11,487 nt of DNA from DATAEK01 sp036258055 (GTDB taxonomy: Bacteria > Acidobacteriota > Vicinamibacteria > Vicinamibacterales > 2-12-FULL-66-21), in contig DATAEK010000085.1 of NCBI GenBank assembly GCA_036258055.1, forward strand, positions 1 through 11,487, read 5' to 3'. Each line of letters starts with the position of its first letter. Within the stretch, counting starts at the first letter, position 1. The notes beneath the pieces were generated by a model, which worked only from the letters and a program-made list of their open reading frames with translations, was not told the origin of the DNA and made no database searches. Both the position numbers and the translations under genes were made by a program. This document shows positions 1-7,619 of the stretch, piece by piece.

Positions 1-432
1 TCCGGCAGGTTCGATCAGCGGCCGAACCGCGTGGCCGGAGAGTCGTGCCGGCCGCGGAGCGGCCCGCCCGAGCAGTCGATCAATCCGAAGGCGTTCACCC
101 TCGCCGATTTTCGGATTGGCTCGCCGGGCAACAGCGGTGCCGGCGTGTGCGAAGGACCGGGGTTTTTTCAGAGTGACCTGGCGCTCTACAAGAACATCCG
201 GGCGAGTGCGAAGGTCAGACTCCAGTTCAGGATGGAACTGTTCAATGTCTTCAACCGCACGAATTTCATGTTCGTCAACAACGTCATGAACCCGACGGCC
301 GTGACGTTCGATACGCCGGACGCGGTCGACGCGACGAAGATCACCAGCGTCGTCCTCCCCACAAGTTTCGGCCAGGCCACCGCCGCCCGTGATCCGAGGC
401 AGGCACAGGTCGGCGTCAAAGTGATCTTTTGA
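1..432 (+). CDS. C-terminal fragment of a TonB-dependent outer-membrane receptor (Oar-like)
   Basis: The reading frame is open from the first base and stops at TGA 430-432, so this is the last 143 residues of a gene that begins outside the window; the GTG at 31 is internal. The fragment carries F-N-V-F-N-R-T-N-F (nt 241-267), the late beta-strand signature of the large carboxypeptidase-regulatory-domain/TonB receptors that are very numerous in Acidobacteriota. It ends D-P-R-Q-A-Q-V-G-V-K-V-I-F, a final amphipathic strand with the C-terminal aromatic residue used for outer-membrane barrel assembly. The family imports oligosaccharides or other large substrates using TonB energy; the substrate cannot be told from this piece. 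The stop lies 11 bases from the stop of the convergent regulator gene, leaving no room for a separate terminator. Confidence 0.85.
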   Translation, partial: SGRFDQRPNRVAGESCRPRSGPPEQSINPKAFTLADFRIGSPGNSGAGVCEGPGFFQSDLALYKNIRASAKVRLQFRMELFNVFNRTNFMFVNNVMNPTAVTFDTPDAVDATKITSVVLPTSFGQATAARDPRQAQVGVKVIF

Positions 433-443
433 ACGGTCGGGGG

Positions 444-1097
444 CTAGCGGTTGCTGTCTGCGGTCTCGGTCGATCCACCGGGCTGCTGTAATCGGACTTG
501 GACCGGGATGCGGCCGATCCGCAGGTCGTCTCGATCCTTGAGTATGACGATGCCGACGACGCGGCGCTCTCCGACGTACGAACCGTTCTTGCTCCCGAGA
601 TCCTCGAGTGTGACCTGGCCGGCAGCGATCCGGATGCGCGCGTGCCGCCGGGAAACGCTTGGCGAGTCGATCACGACCTCAGCATCGGGATCCCGGCCCA
701 GTACGTGGTCACCCTCTGTCAACGCCAACTGACCATCGGCCCAGAGCAGCCGACAAATCAGGCCGATACCTCCCTTCCTCACGGCGCGGGTCGCGACGGG
801 GTGCGTGAACGCATACCCGTAGCCGTAAACGGTTCGTACGAACCGCGGTTTTCGAGGGTCGTCACCGAGCAGTCTTCGGAGCTCGCCTACCAGGTGCTGC
901 AGGTTGGCCTCGATGACGAAGGTGTCGGGCCACAAGCGATCCTGCAGGTCTGATTTGGAGAGAGCGGCCGGGGCATTGGCTGTCAGCAGTTCGAGCAACT
1001 GAAACGCCTTCGGCGAGAGATGTAGTGGCTCGCCGTGACGCGACAGCTCGCGTGTGCGATTGTCGAGCACGTACTCGCCGAATCGATAGACGCTCAC
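444..1097 (-). CDS. Winged-helix DNA-binding / FHA-domain transcriptional regulator
   Basis: With the GTG start at 1097 the protein has 217 residues in two domains. Residues 3-97 form an OmpR/PhoB-type winged helix (F-G-E-Y-V-L-D start, L-S-P-K-A-F-Q-L-L-E-L-L core, ending in the wing motif R-T-V-Y-G-Y-G-Y-A-F). Residues about 117-200 form an FHA domain with the phosphothreonine-binding signature G134-R135-D-P, S-R-R-H (149-152) and N171-G172. It probably binds DNA through the N-terminal domain and is controlled by binding a pThr peptide made by a Ser/Thr kinase that is not in this window. The frame stays open up to an ATG at 1295, but a TATAAT box at 1177-1182 and a GAGAG ribosome-site-like stretch just upstream favour 1097; a GTG at 1145 is an alternative. 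The gene is divergent from the metalloprotease gene, its likeliest visible target or simply a neighbour. Confidence 0.85.
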   Translation of the reverse strand: MSVYRFGEYVLDNRTRELSRHGEPLHLSPKAFQLLELLTANAPAALSKSDLQDRLWPDTFVIEANLQHLVGELRRLLGDDPRKPRFVRTVYGYGYAFTHPVATRAVRKGGIGLICRLLWADGQLALTEGDHVLGRDPDAEVVIDSPSVSRRHARIRIAAGQVTLEDLGSKNGSYVGERRVVGIVILKDRDDLRIGRIPVQVRLQQPGGSTETADSNR

Positions 1098-1176
1098 GTC
1101 ACAGGCTCTCAGGCGTACGCGCGCGTCGCAATCACCGCACCTCACCTTGTGCAAACCGGGCACTGGCGGTACGCAG

Positions 1177-1182
1177 ATTATA
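1177..1182 (-). promoter_or_regulatory. Putative -10 box for the winged-helix/FHA gene
   Basis: The minus strand reads exactly TATAAT here, 79 bases upstream of the GTG start at 1097, in a GC-rich background. No good -35 hexamer sits 16-18 bases further upstream; the best is GCGACG, with three matches. If real, it excludes the 1295 ATG as the start because that ATG would lie upstream of the transcript. Confidence 0.35.
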
Positions 1183-1324
1183 GCGGCGTCACCATCCGCC
1201 GTCGCGCACCGATCATCAAAGAATCGTCGGACTTCCTCAGTAGCTCCCTCGGACTTCAGCTCTGGTCGGCCGGCAGACTCCAGAACATCGCGCACGCATC
1301 ACGCGCGTCACCTGGAGTCGGCCC

Positions 1325-1909
1325 ATGGAGCTTCTCACGGTCATCGAGTCCTCGGTCACCTGCGGGGCGCTCGCGATGGTGCTCGGCGGGCCGGCGACGG
1401 CGTGCGGTCAGGCTGTGACTTTGGACGAACCCGCGATGCTGTCGATGTCTGCCGTTGCAGCGCCGAACCACCACTTCCACTGCAACACCGGCTACACCAC
1501 TCGGACCTGTACGGAACAACTGAAACGGCTGCAGGACGTCCTGTCGGGCATGGACCTGGCGCCGCTCGGTGAGTGGACATGGATACTCGTACGGTCTGAT
1601 GACTGGAAGCCGATACTGCGCCGCGTCGGCTGCGACCCGGACAGCCCGGCTTTCACGATCCTCGAGAAGCGCCAGACCTTCCTGGAGGAAGCGCTGTTCA
1701 ATCCGTCTCAGGAGCGTGGCCAGAAGCTGCTGGAGAAGTGGCGTGTTCCGCTCGATCAACTGCTCTTGGTGGCGGTGGCCCACGAACTGGGTCATGCGTT
1801 GTGCCGCGAAACCGACGAAGCCAGAACGATCAGGTATGCGGACGAACTGCACCGCACGGGCACGGTCACGTGTGCGACCGAGTCTGGGCGGCCACACCTT
1901 CGAAACTAG
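1325..1909 (+). CDS. Small putative zinc metalloprotease (HExxH), exported
   Basis: A 194-residue protein with the zinc-protease signature H-E-L-G-H at residues 153-157, embedded in a hydrophobic helix (L-L-L-V-A-V-A-H-E-L-G-H-A-L-C). Acidic residues follow at E162, D164 and E165, with D173 and E174 further on, and one could be the third metal ligand. Residues 11-30 are hydrophobic, small-residue rich and end A-T-A-C-G-Q-A, compatible with a signal peptide, though the first ten residues carry no positive charge, which is atypical. Eight cysteines (C13, C27, C53, C62, C103, C160, C183 and one more if the extreme N-terminus is processed differently) would fit disulphides outside the cytoplasm. 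The start is supported by GGAG at 1314-1317, seven bases before the ATG. The function of the family is unknown to me; the peptidase role rests on the motif alone. It could alternatively be an inactive structural relative. Confidence 0.7.
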   Translation: MELLTVIESSVTCGALAMVLGGPATACGQAVTLDEPAMLSMSAVAAPNHHFHCNTGYTTRTCTEQLKRLQDVLSGMDLAPLGEWTWILVRSDDWKPILRRVGCDPDSPAFTILEKRQTFLEEALFNPSQERGQKLLEKWRVPLDQLLLVAVAHELGHALCRETDEARTIRYADELHRTGTVTCATESGRPHLRN

Positions 1910-2343
1910 TCGACCGCCTTCGCGCCGCACGCTACGGCGTCACGGCCGACGAAGGCTGGCTTGCCAACCATAGCGGGCGTGCAGGCCGGCGGTACTTGCG
2001 GTTTGCATCGGGCATCTCGTAGTGTCCAACAACTCGATCGAGGCCAGGCACTGCACGGTTGAGCGATCCATGATCGATCGGTGTCTCTGATACCTGCGGC
2101 TCATGGTTCCGCTCTGGCACCGCAGCTGCTATCCCGCGCCGACTCGGTCATCTACGACACGCGTTCGGCGAACGGATTGAACGCCGGTCCTCTCACGCTC
2201 CTCGTAACGTCTGTGCGGGTTCGAGGCGCGAGGCTTACCGGGCGGGCAGGTACAATGCACCGATCGCTGCAACCAGCGGGATCGCGCACACCGTCGCAAA
2301 ATGTCGGCGGATTGAAGGGGCCGATCCCGAACAGGAGCCGATC
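1910..2343. other. Long intergenic stretch with no convincing gene
   Basis: This 434-base stretch lies between the metalloprotease stop and the true stop of the broken beta-barrel gene. Short open frames exist on both strands, but none has a ribosome site plus a recognisable protein family. The minus-strand frame at 2235-2343 is only the out-of-frame tail of the broken barrel gene. Several GATC-containing palindromes cluster at 2034-2080; they form no clear operator. It may hold decayed sequence or the 3' ends of both flanking transcripts. Confidence 0.6.
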
Positions 2344-2921
2344 CTAGAAATAGAAGGTGGCTCCAAGCGTCCACATCGAGCCCCGGTGGCCCGGAAGAAG
2401 CCTACCGATGAATCCCCCGTCGTCGTCGTGGAAGTCGAGGAACGTATAGCGGTAGTCGCCGTGGAAACCGAAATGTCTGCTGGGCAGGATCTCGAGGCGG
2501 CATGCCAGCCGAATTCGGTCGTGCTGACGCTCAGGTTTCCGGGGCTGTCGAGTGCCTCGACCTTGCGGCGGTACCAGCCTGGCCCGCCCAGCAGGAACGG
2601 AGAAACACTGCCACCGGCCAGGCGCAGGAGAAGCGACGCCTGTATCGGAGTCTCGGTGACTTTCTGATTGAGGAGCTCGAACGACTCTGAATGCCGGTCC
2701 AGGGCCACCTCGAGTCCAAAACGCTGCGAGAGGAGGCGCACCTGACCGCCGACGAAGCGCACGGAGTCGACGTCGGCATCGGCATCAGGGGTGATCCAGG
2801 CAATGCGCGCGCCGAGTCCAAAACCCTGAGCGCAGACTGGTGCAGTCGTGGCCAGCAGCCCAGCCAACGCGAGCATCGGTATGGCGGCCTGGCGCACCGG
2901 GATCGTGTAATCGAATCGCAT
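2344..2921 (-). pseudogene. Small outer-membrane beta-barrel protein, broken by a one-base frameshift
   Basis: Starting at ATG 2921, the frame encodes a signal peptide (A-L-A-G-L-L-A-T-T-A-P-V-C-A-Q, cleavage after about residue 32) and amphipathic strands such as G-F-G-L-G-A-R-I-A-W and F-L-L-G-G-P-G-W-Y. At about residue 140 (nt 2495-2504) the frame turns into Ser/Thr/Arg-rich nonsense that runs on to 2235. The neighbouring frame continues the barrel convincingly: L-E-I-L-P-S-R-H-F-G-F-H-G-D-Y-R-Y-T-F, then a final strand M-W-T-L-G-A-T-F-Y-F with terminal Phe and TAG at 2344-2346. From start to that stop there are 578 bases, one short of a whole number of codons, so a single inserted base restores a protein of about 192 residues. 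The break is a true mutation or a sequencing or assembly error. The family resembles small porin-like barrels of unknown function. Confidence 0.75.
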
Positions 2922-3213
2922 GTCTGAACTCTGGGCCTGACATGCTCACAGCAAATCGCCGGAGGTTGGAAGGCCTTCTCACTCATATCGGAACGGGATG
3001 CCCAGAACTTCAACTCCCGATCGCACTGTGTAGTGCTGATGTTGTACACGGCGCTCGGCACCGCGACTGCGGTCTTCAGCGTCTGCCGGCCAATCGCTCA
3101 CGGCCTCACGCGCACCTACCGCGCGACGAGGAGTCCATGACGACACGCGGCGGTGCAGCCCACAATGTGGCCTCACGTCTTACGCGTCGAGCAGGGTACA
3201 CTCCTGTGCACGC
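2922..3213. other. Divergent intergenic region between barrel and FkbM genes
   Basis: These 292 bases separate two divergent genes and must hold promoters for both unless the barrel gene is dead. I see no strong sigma-70-like box for the minus-strand gene. For the plus-strand gene, TACACT at 3196-3201 is a fair -10 match but would put the transcript start about six bases before the ATG, implying a near-leaderless mRNA. Overlapping open frames here show no family features. Confidence 0.4.
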
Positions 3214-4182
3214 ATGCCCATCACGCCCCTGACCGCGCCGCCCACCGACACGAATCGCGTTCGGATCGCCCCGTTCTGCATCAGTCGACTGAGTGCTTTT
3301 GCCGCGATCTTCGCAATAGTGACGAGCGCGTACCTGGCGGGATGCGGTGAACCGGCCAAGCCGGTCGCCGGGGCGGCACCAGCAGCCGTGGCCGCTGCGC
3401 CCGCGACCGCCGACAAATCCACGACCACGATTCAGTGCCCGGTCCGTGGCGCCTTCGGCAACGGGCCTACCTACTACTCGCAGTTCTACGAGGACTACAT
3501 CCTTGCGTACGTCTTCAAGGATCAAAAAAGCGGCTTTTACGTCGATGTCGGCGCCAACGATCCTGATGATAGCAGCGTGACCAAGTACTTCTATCTGGCC
3601 GGCTGGCGCGGCATCAACATCGAGCCGATTCCAGAACTGGTCGAGAAGCTGAACAAGTCGAGGCCCGAGGACACGAACAAGGGTGTGGCGATCTCGGACA
3701 GGCCAGGCGAGCTGCCGTTCTACAAGGGCGTCAAGGCCTCTGGGCTCTCCACGCTGAGTCCGAAGATCGCGGCGTCACACCAGGCCAAGGGGTTCGAATT
3801 CACGAAGATCATGATCCCCGTGACCACGCTGAACGCAGTGCTCGACGAGCACGCGATGGACAGGCCGGAAATCACGTTCCTGAATGTCGATGTCGAAGGC
3901 TTCGAGAAGCAGGTGCTCTCGAGCATCGACTTCATGCGATATCACCCGCGCGTCATCATGGCCGAATCCACGGCCCCACTGACCGAAGTGGCCACGCACC
4001 AGGCATGGGAGTCGATCCTGATCGACAACGGCTACATCTTCGCCATGGGCGACGGCCTGAACCGCTATTACGTGCACAAGAGCCAGCAGAGCCTCCTCTC
4101 GAAGTTCATCGAGGCAAACTATTGCGTGTTGCGGGACAAGCTGAACAAGCGCCTCAATCTGGACGGCTTCAAGCCCCGGTGA
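3214..4182 (+). CDS. FkbM-family SAM-dependent methyltransferase with lipoprotein signal peptide
   Basis: The 322-residue protein has a hydrophobic segment (residues 26-42) ending in the lipobox L41-A42-G43-C44, followed by an Ala/Pro-rich linker (45-68) and a complete FkbM-like domain. The domain shows S-Q-F-Y-E-D-Y-I-L (89-97), motif I Y-V-D-V-G-A-N (109-115) for S-adenosylmethionine, the acidic I-E-P motif (136-138) and N-V-D-V-E-G-F-E (224-231), all usual for FkbM proteins that O-methylate sugars or polyketides. Sec export and lipidation at C44 would place the enzyme outside the cytoplasm, where S-adenosylmethionine is not expected; this conflict is the notable point. The ATG at 3214 is the only upstream start in frame and has only a distant AGGG (3193-3196) as a possible ribosome site. 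The methylated substrate is unknown. It stands alone: neighbouring genes face other ways or have their own promoters. Confidence 0.85.
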   Translation: MPITPLTAPPTDTNRVRIAPFCISRLSAFAAIFAIVTSAYLAGCGEPAKPVAGAAPAAVAAAPATADKSTTTIQCPVRGAFGNGPTYYSQFYEDYILAYVFKDQKSGFYVDVGANDPDDSSVTKYFYLAGWRGINIEPIPELVEKLNKSRPEDTNKGVAISDRPGELPFYKGVKASGLSTLSPKIAASHQAKGFEFTKIMIPVTTLNAVLDEHAMDRPEITFLNVDVEGFEKQVLSSIDFMRYHPRVIMAESTAPLTEVATHQAWESILIDNGYIFAMGDGLNRYYVHKSQQSLLSKFIEANYCVLRDKLNKRLNLDGFKPR

Positions 4183-4441
4183 CCCGCATCCCGAGCGATT
4201 TGCGAACTGCGCGAAGCTACGGCTCAATGGAAGGACGGTGGGTAGCTCAGCTTGCCGTCCTTGGCGAATCGCGCTATCTGTAGGTCCAGCGGCTTCTGGC
4301 CGGCTGCAGGCTCCGCGTCGCGCTGACGCGTTCTTGAGCGGGGTTCCTCCGTCGTGCCGTTTCGACGGGCTGCATGGCCACTTGGGTCGCATGTCACAGC
4401 CCATTGCTCTGGCACGCCACCGACGTATCACCTGACGCGCA
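4183..4441. other. Intergenic region downstream of the FkbM gene
   Basis: No convincing gene lies between the FkbM stop and the CHAT-gene promoter region. On the minus strand, 4224-4330 reads as a tidy GC3-rich peptide ending P-L-D-L-Q-I-A-R-F-A-K-D-G-K-L-S-Y-P-P-S, which resembles the tail of a real protein. The frame upstream of it is Arg/Thr-rich and unconvincing and there is no ribosome site. It may be the last remnant of a lost gene. The hairpin at 4231-4262 is within it. Confidence 0.4.
4231..4262 (+). terminator. Inverted repeat, possible terminator or mRNA-end hairpin after the FkbM gene
   Basis: AAGGACGG (4231-4238) and CCGTCCTT (4255-4262) are perfect 8-base inverted arms; three G-U pairs and one G-C pair extend the RNA stem inward to 12 pairs around an 8-base loop. 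It lies 48 bases past the FkbM stop. There is no T-tract after it, so intrinsic termination is not assured; it may instead stabilise the mRNA end. Confidence 0.4.
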
Positions 4442-4467
4442 TATCCACCCGTGAAGGTGGATACAAT
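4442..4467 (+). promoter_or_regulatory. Perfect palindrome overlapping a likely -10 box of the CHAT gene
   Basis: TATCCACC (4442-4449) and GGTGGATA (4456-4463) form a perfect 8-base inverted repeat with a 6-base centre (CGTGAA). Its right arm runs into TACAAT (4462-4467), a 5/6 match to the sigma-70 -10 hexamer, 24 bases before the ATG at 4491. No good -35 lies 17 bases upstream. The layout fits an operator for a dimeric repressor or for an activator that replaces the -35 contact. It could alternatively act as a 5' hairpin if transcription starts further upstream. Confidence 0.45.
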
Positions 4468-4490
4468 TCCGCTGCCCCCGGATGTGCCCG

Positions 4491-7400
4491 ATGCGAATCA
4501 CGCCAAGCCTCGCATGGGTGTTGGGCGCACTCGTTTTCGTCTCGCGCCCACAAGTCACTGCGCAATCCGCTGAACGTCTCGCTGAAGGCATGACCCGTGA
4601 GGCTGAGATCAAGGCCCGCGAAGTTCACCCTTACGAAGTCGAGCTGACCGCCGGCGTTTACTTTTCCGTGTCGTTCGATCAACGCGGCGCCGACCTGAAG
4701 CCGCGCATTGTCGGCCCGGATGGGACGACGCTCTACGACTACGACACGAGCCAATGGGGCTGGGAGCCCGCGGCGATCATCGCGCCGGCGGCCGGCCTCT
4801 ACCGGCTTGAAGCGCGCTGCGATGGCATCGGGAACCTGACTCCGCGCTATCAACTGCATGTCGACGCGATCAGGCCGGCGACGCCGGACGACGAAGAGAG
4901 AGTGCGGCTTGCCAGGACGCAGTCCGAAGGATGGACGGCATACCTGACCCGCAATCCCGACAACGTCAAGCGAGCACAGACGAGCTTCGAGCACGCTCTG
5001 GACGGCTGGCGATCGTTGCATGACCGACGCGGTGAAGCGCACGCACTGCGAGCACTGCGGTCGATCAGCAACGAGCGCACGGATTATGCGGGATCGCTGG
5101 AGTATGCGCGGCGCGAGCTCGAGGTGCGGCACGAGATCGGAGATGACTACGGTGAAGCAGAGGCGCTGGCGTGGACGGGCCGGGAGCTCGGGCTTCTCGG
5201 CGACGTCGATGGCAGCCTGGATGCGCTCGGACGGAGCCTGGCGATGCATCGAGCCGCGGGCCGGATCGGTCCGCAGGTTGACGTCCTGCGCATGTTGTCT
5301 CAGTTCGAGCAGTTGGGGCGCGACTTCGGCGGCGCGCTGGAGCATGCCTACGAGGCCGTGGCGCTTGCCCGGCGCCTCGGGGACGCCGATCGCGAGGTGA
5401 GCGTGCTTCCGTCTATCGCTCAGGTGCATCTCAATCTTGGCGAATTCGAGACGGGCATCGACGTCTATCGCACCTTCGGGGATCGCGCTGGACCCTCCGA
5501 TCCAGGCGCCCGGGCCGGTTCGGCACAGAACATCGGGTGGGCGCTGGTGCTTCTGGGTGACGAGGACGCCGGTGAGCGATCGATTCGGGAAGCGCTGGCG
5601 GTCTGGACGGCACGGGGCTGGCTCTCGGAGCAGTCGGTGTGTCTGCGATACCTCGGAGTCCTCTACTCCCGGCGCGGTGACTTCGAACGCGCGCGGGATG
5701 CGTTCGAACAGTCGGCGGCAAGGGCTGCGCAGGCGCGCTTTGCCGCCGCCGAGGGCTACGCGCGCAGGCTGCTGGGTGAAACGCTGCTGCGGCTCGGCCG
5801 CCCGGAGGACGCACAGCGCGAGTTCTCGGCCGCCGCGGTGGTCAGCACTGGTTCCAATCGAAGTGTGATCCTCGCCGATCAGGCGAAAGCAGCCCTGGCG
5901 CTGCATGATATCGATGGCGCGCGCGGGAAAGCCGAATCGGCCATTCAACTCATTGAATCGATCCGCGGTCGGGCCGACGCTTCGTCAATCACTTCCGGAC
6001 TGCTGGCACCGAGCCAGATAGCGTATGGGTCGCTCGTAAGCGTGCTCATGGCGCAGCATGCAGCCGATCCGAACGGCGGCCATGCGGCGCAGGCCCTCGA
6101 GATCAGCGAGCGCAGCCGGGCGCGCAGTCTGGTGGAGCTGCTGTTGCAGGGCGCTGCCGGTTCGCGCACGAACGCTTCCGCGGCCGCGCTCGACGAGCTG
6201 CGCACCCTGCAGCGCAGCATCCGCACCAAAGCGCAGACCCTCGACTCTCCGCAATCCCCGAAAGATCCTGCCCTCGTGGCATCGCTCAAACAGCAGCTCG
6301 ATGAGCTGACGGATCGATACACGCTTGCAGAAGCGCGCCTGCGACGCGAGAATCCGGCGGCCGCCTCGGTGGCCGCTCCGGAGCCGCTGAGCGTCGCGCG
6401 GATCCAGCGCGACATGCTCGATCCCGACACGGTGTTGCTGGAGTATTGGCTCGGGGAGCCTAACAGCTATGCGTGGGTGGTGTCGCAGGACTCCGTGACG
6501 GCTTACGCGCTGGCGTCGCGCTCGACGATTGAAACCGCCGCGCGAGAGTTCCAGCAATCGATACGCACGCGGCCTCCGGCTCGAAAAGGGAAAGCAGGGG
6601 AGACGACGCTCGATGGGTTGCTGCTTGGACCTGTCGAACACATTGCCGCAGGGACGCGCCTGATCGTCGTCGCGCCCGGCGTCCTGCAGCAGGTGCCTTT
6701 CGCCGCGCTGCATCTGCCTGACGGCCGGCACGAGCTGCTGATCGACCGATTCGAGATCGTCCATGCGCCGTCCGCCTCCGTCGTCGCGGCGGTTCGCAGC
6801 CTCGACGCCGGACGCTCGTCAGCGCGGCGCGGCATTGCGATTTTTGCGGATCCAGTGTTCGAGCCGGACGATCCCCGGGTGCAGGGACGAGCCGCAGCGA
6901 CTGCCGGGGATGATCGGGCGAGCGCATCGCTGCTGACACGCGCCATTCACAGCATGCCTGCTGAAGACCAGCGCGGCGGCAAAGTGTCACGGCTCCCGTT
7001 CACGCGCCAGGAGGCTGACAGGATCGCGGCGCTGGCGCCGCGCGAGTCGGTTCTGAAGGTCACCGACTTCGACGCCAGCCTCGACAACGTCACCGCTTCG
7101 TCGCTGGGCGACTACCGCATGATCCATTTCGCGACCCATGGCCTGCTGAATACGCGAACGCCGCAGTTGTCCGGTCTCGTCTTCTCGCTCGTCGATCGCC
7201 GCGGTCGGGCGAAGGACGGATTCCTCCGTCTCTCCGATGTCGAGCGGCTTCGCTTGAATGCCGACCTCGTGGTGATGAGCGGCTGCGAGACGGCGCTCGG
7301 CCGCTCCGTCGACGGGGAAGGGATCATCGGTCTGTCGCGCGGCTTCGTCGTCGCCGGCGCACGCCGCGTCGTCGCCAGCCTGTGGAAGGTGGATGATCTT

Positions 7401-7562
7401 GCGACCGCGGAGATGATGCAGCGTTTTTACACCGGGATGCTCGTGCGTCACCTGCCGCCCGCGGCCGCGCTCCGCTCGGCGCAGCGTCAGATGGCTGCGT
7501 CCGCGCGTTGGGGAGCTCCTTACTATTGGGCGGGTTTCGTCATCCAGGGTGAGTGGCGTTGA
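4491..7562 (+). CDS. Exported TPR-repeat protein with C-terminal CHAT (caspase-like) domain
   Basis: The 1023-residue protein begins with a signal peptide (M-R-I-T-P-S-L-A-W-V-L-G-A-L-V-F, cleavage likely after T-A-Q, residue about 23). Residues 30-125 look like an all-beta, pre-peptidase-type sandwich (E-L-T-A-G-V-Y-F-S-V, then G-L-Y-R-L-E-A). TPR repeats fill about 145-480, a polar coiled coil lies near 585-620, and the CHAT domain spans about 700-1020. The caspase-type dyad is intact: His883 in F-A-T-H-G and Cys932 in M-S-G-C-E-T-A; the usual S-L-W-K-V-D-D and F-V-I-Q-G-E-W end motifs follow. CHAT proteins are clan CD cysteine proteases, activated by partner binding in the characterised cases. 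ATG 4491 is preferred over ATG 4482 because GGA at 4480-4482 is well spaced and the signal peptide is cleaner. Its substrate and activator are unknown, and no dedicated partner gene is adjacent. Confidence 0.88.
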   Translation: MRITPSLAWVLGALVFVSRPQVTAQSAERLAEGMTREAEIKAREVHPYEVELTAGVYFSVSFDQRGADLKPRIVGPDGTTLYDYDTSQWGWEPAAIIAPAAGLYRLEARCDGIGNLTPRYQLHVDAIRPATPDDEERVRLARTQSEGWTAYLTRNPDNVKRAQTSFEHALDGWRSLHDRRGEAHALRALRSISNERTDYAGSLEYARRELEVRHEIGDDYGEAEALAWTGRELGLLGDVDGSLDALGRSLAMHRAAGRIGPQVDVLRMLSQFEQLGRDFGGALEHAYEAVALARRLGDADREVSVLPSIAQVHLNLGEFETGIDVYRTFGDRAGPSDPGARAGSAQNIGWALVLLGDEDAGERSIREALAVWTARGWLSEQSVCLRYLGVLYSRRGDFERARDAFEQSAARAAQARFAAAEGYARRLLGETLLRLGRPEDAQREFSAAAVVSTGSNRSVILADQAKAALALHDIDGARGKAESAIQLIESIRGRADASSITSGLLAPSQIAYGSLVSVLMAQHAADPNGGHAAQALEISERSRARSLVELLLQGAAGSRTNASAAALDELRTLQRSIRTKAQTLDSPQSPKDPALVASLKQQLDELTDRYTLAEARLRRENPAAASVAAPEPLSVARIQRDMLDPDTVLLEYWLGEPNSYAWVVSQDSVTAYALASRSTIETAAREFQQSIRTRPPARKGKAGETTLDGLLLGPVEHIAAGTRLIVVAPGVLQQVPFAALHLPDGRHELLIDRFEIVHAPSASVVAAVRSLDAGRSSARRGIAIFADPVFEPDDPRVQGRAAATAGDDRASASLLTRAIHSMPAEDQRGGKVSRLPFTRQEADRIAALAPRESVLKVTDFDASLDNVTASSLGDYRMIHFATHGLLNTRTPQLSGLVFSLVDRRGRAKDGFLRLSDVERLRLNADLVVMSGCETALGRSVDGEGIIGLSRGFVVAGARRVVASLWKVDDLATAEMMQRFYTGMLVRHLPPAAALRSAQRQMAASARWGAPYYWAGFVIQGEWR

Positions 7563-7619
7563 CGCTCAAGGGAAGGACGTTCCCGGACCCTGCTTCGAGA
7601 GATCCACCGAACGTCGACG

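Noticed and set aside
498..953. Open frame of 151 codons on the plus strand
   Set aside because: It lies antisense to the winged-helix/FHA gene, whose domains are clear, and shows no family of its own.
1256..1930. Minus-strand frame of 224 codons over the metalloprotease gene
   Set aside because: It is Arg-rich, lacks motifs, and overlaps the HELGH gene, which has a good ribosome site.
1910..2022. Plus-strand frame reading L-V-D-R-L-R-A-A-R-Y-G-V-T-A-D-E-G-W after the metalloprotease stop
   Set aside because: It looks mildly protein-like and could mean a frameshifted tail, but the metalloprotease already ends plausibly and the segment matches nothing I recognise.
3775..4431. Minus-strand frame of 218 codons over the FkbM gene
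   Set aside because: It is the shadow of a clear methyltransferase on the other strand.
4428..5948. Minus-strand frame of 506 codons over the CHAT gene
   Set aside because: Long antisense frames are expected in GC-rich genes; the composition is Arg/Pro/Gln rich with no domain, while the plus strand has TPR repeats.
7570..7615. GGGAA/TTCCC hairpin and a 7-base inverted repeat (GACGTTC, GAACGTC) between the convergent CHAT and hydrolase-fusion genes
   Set aside because: The stems are short or the loop is 26 bases and there is no T-tract, so I cannot support a terminator call.
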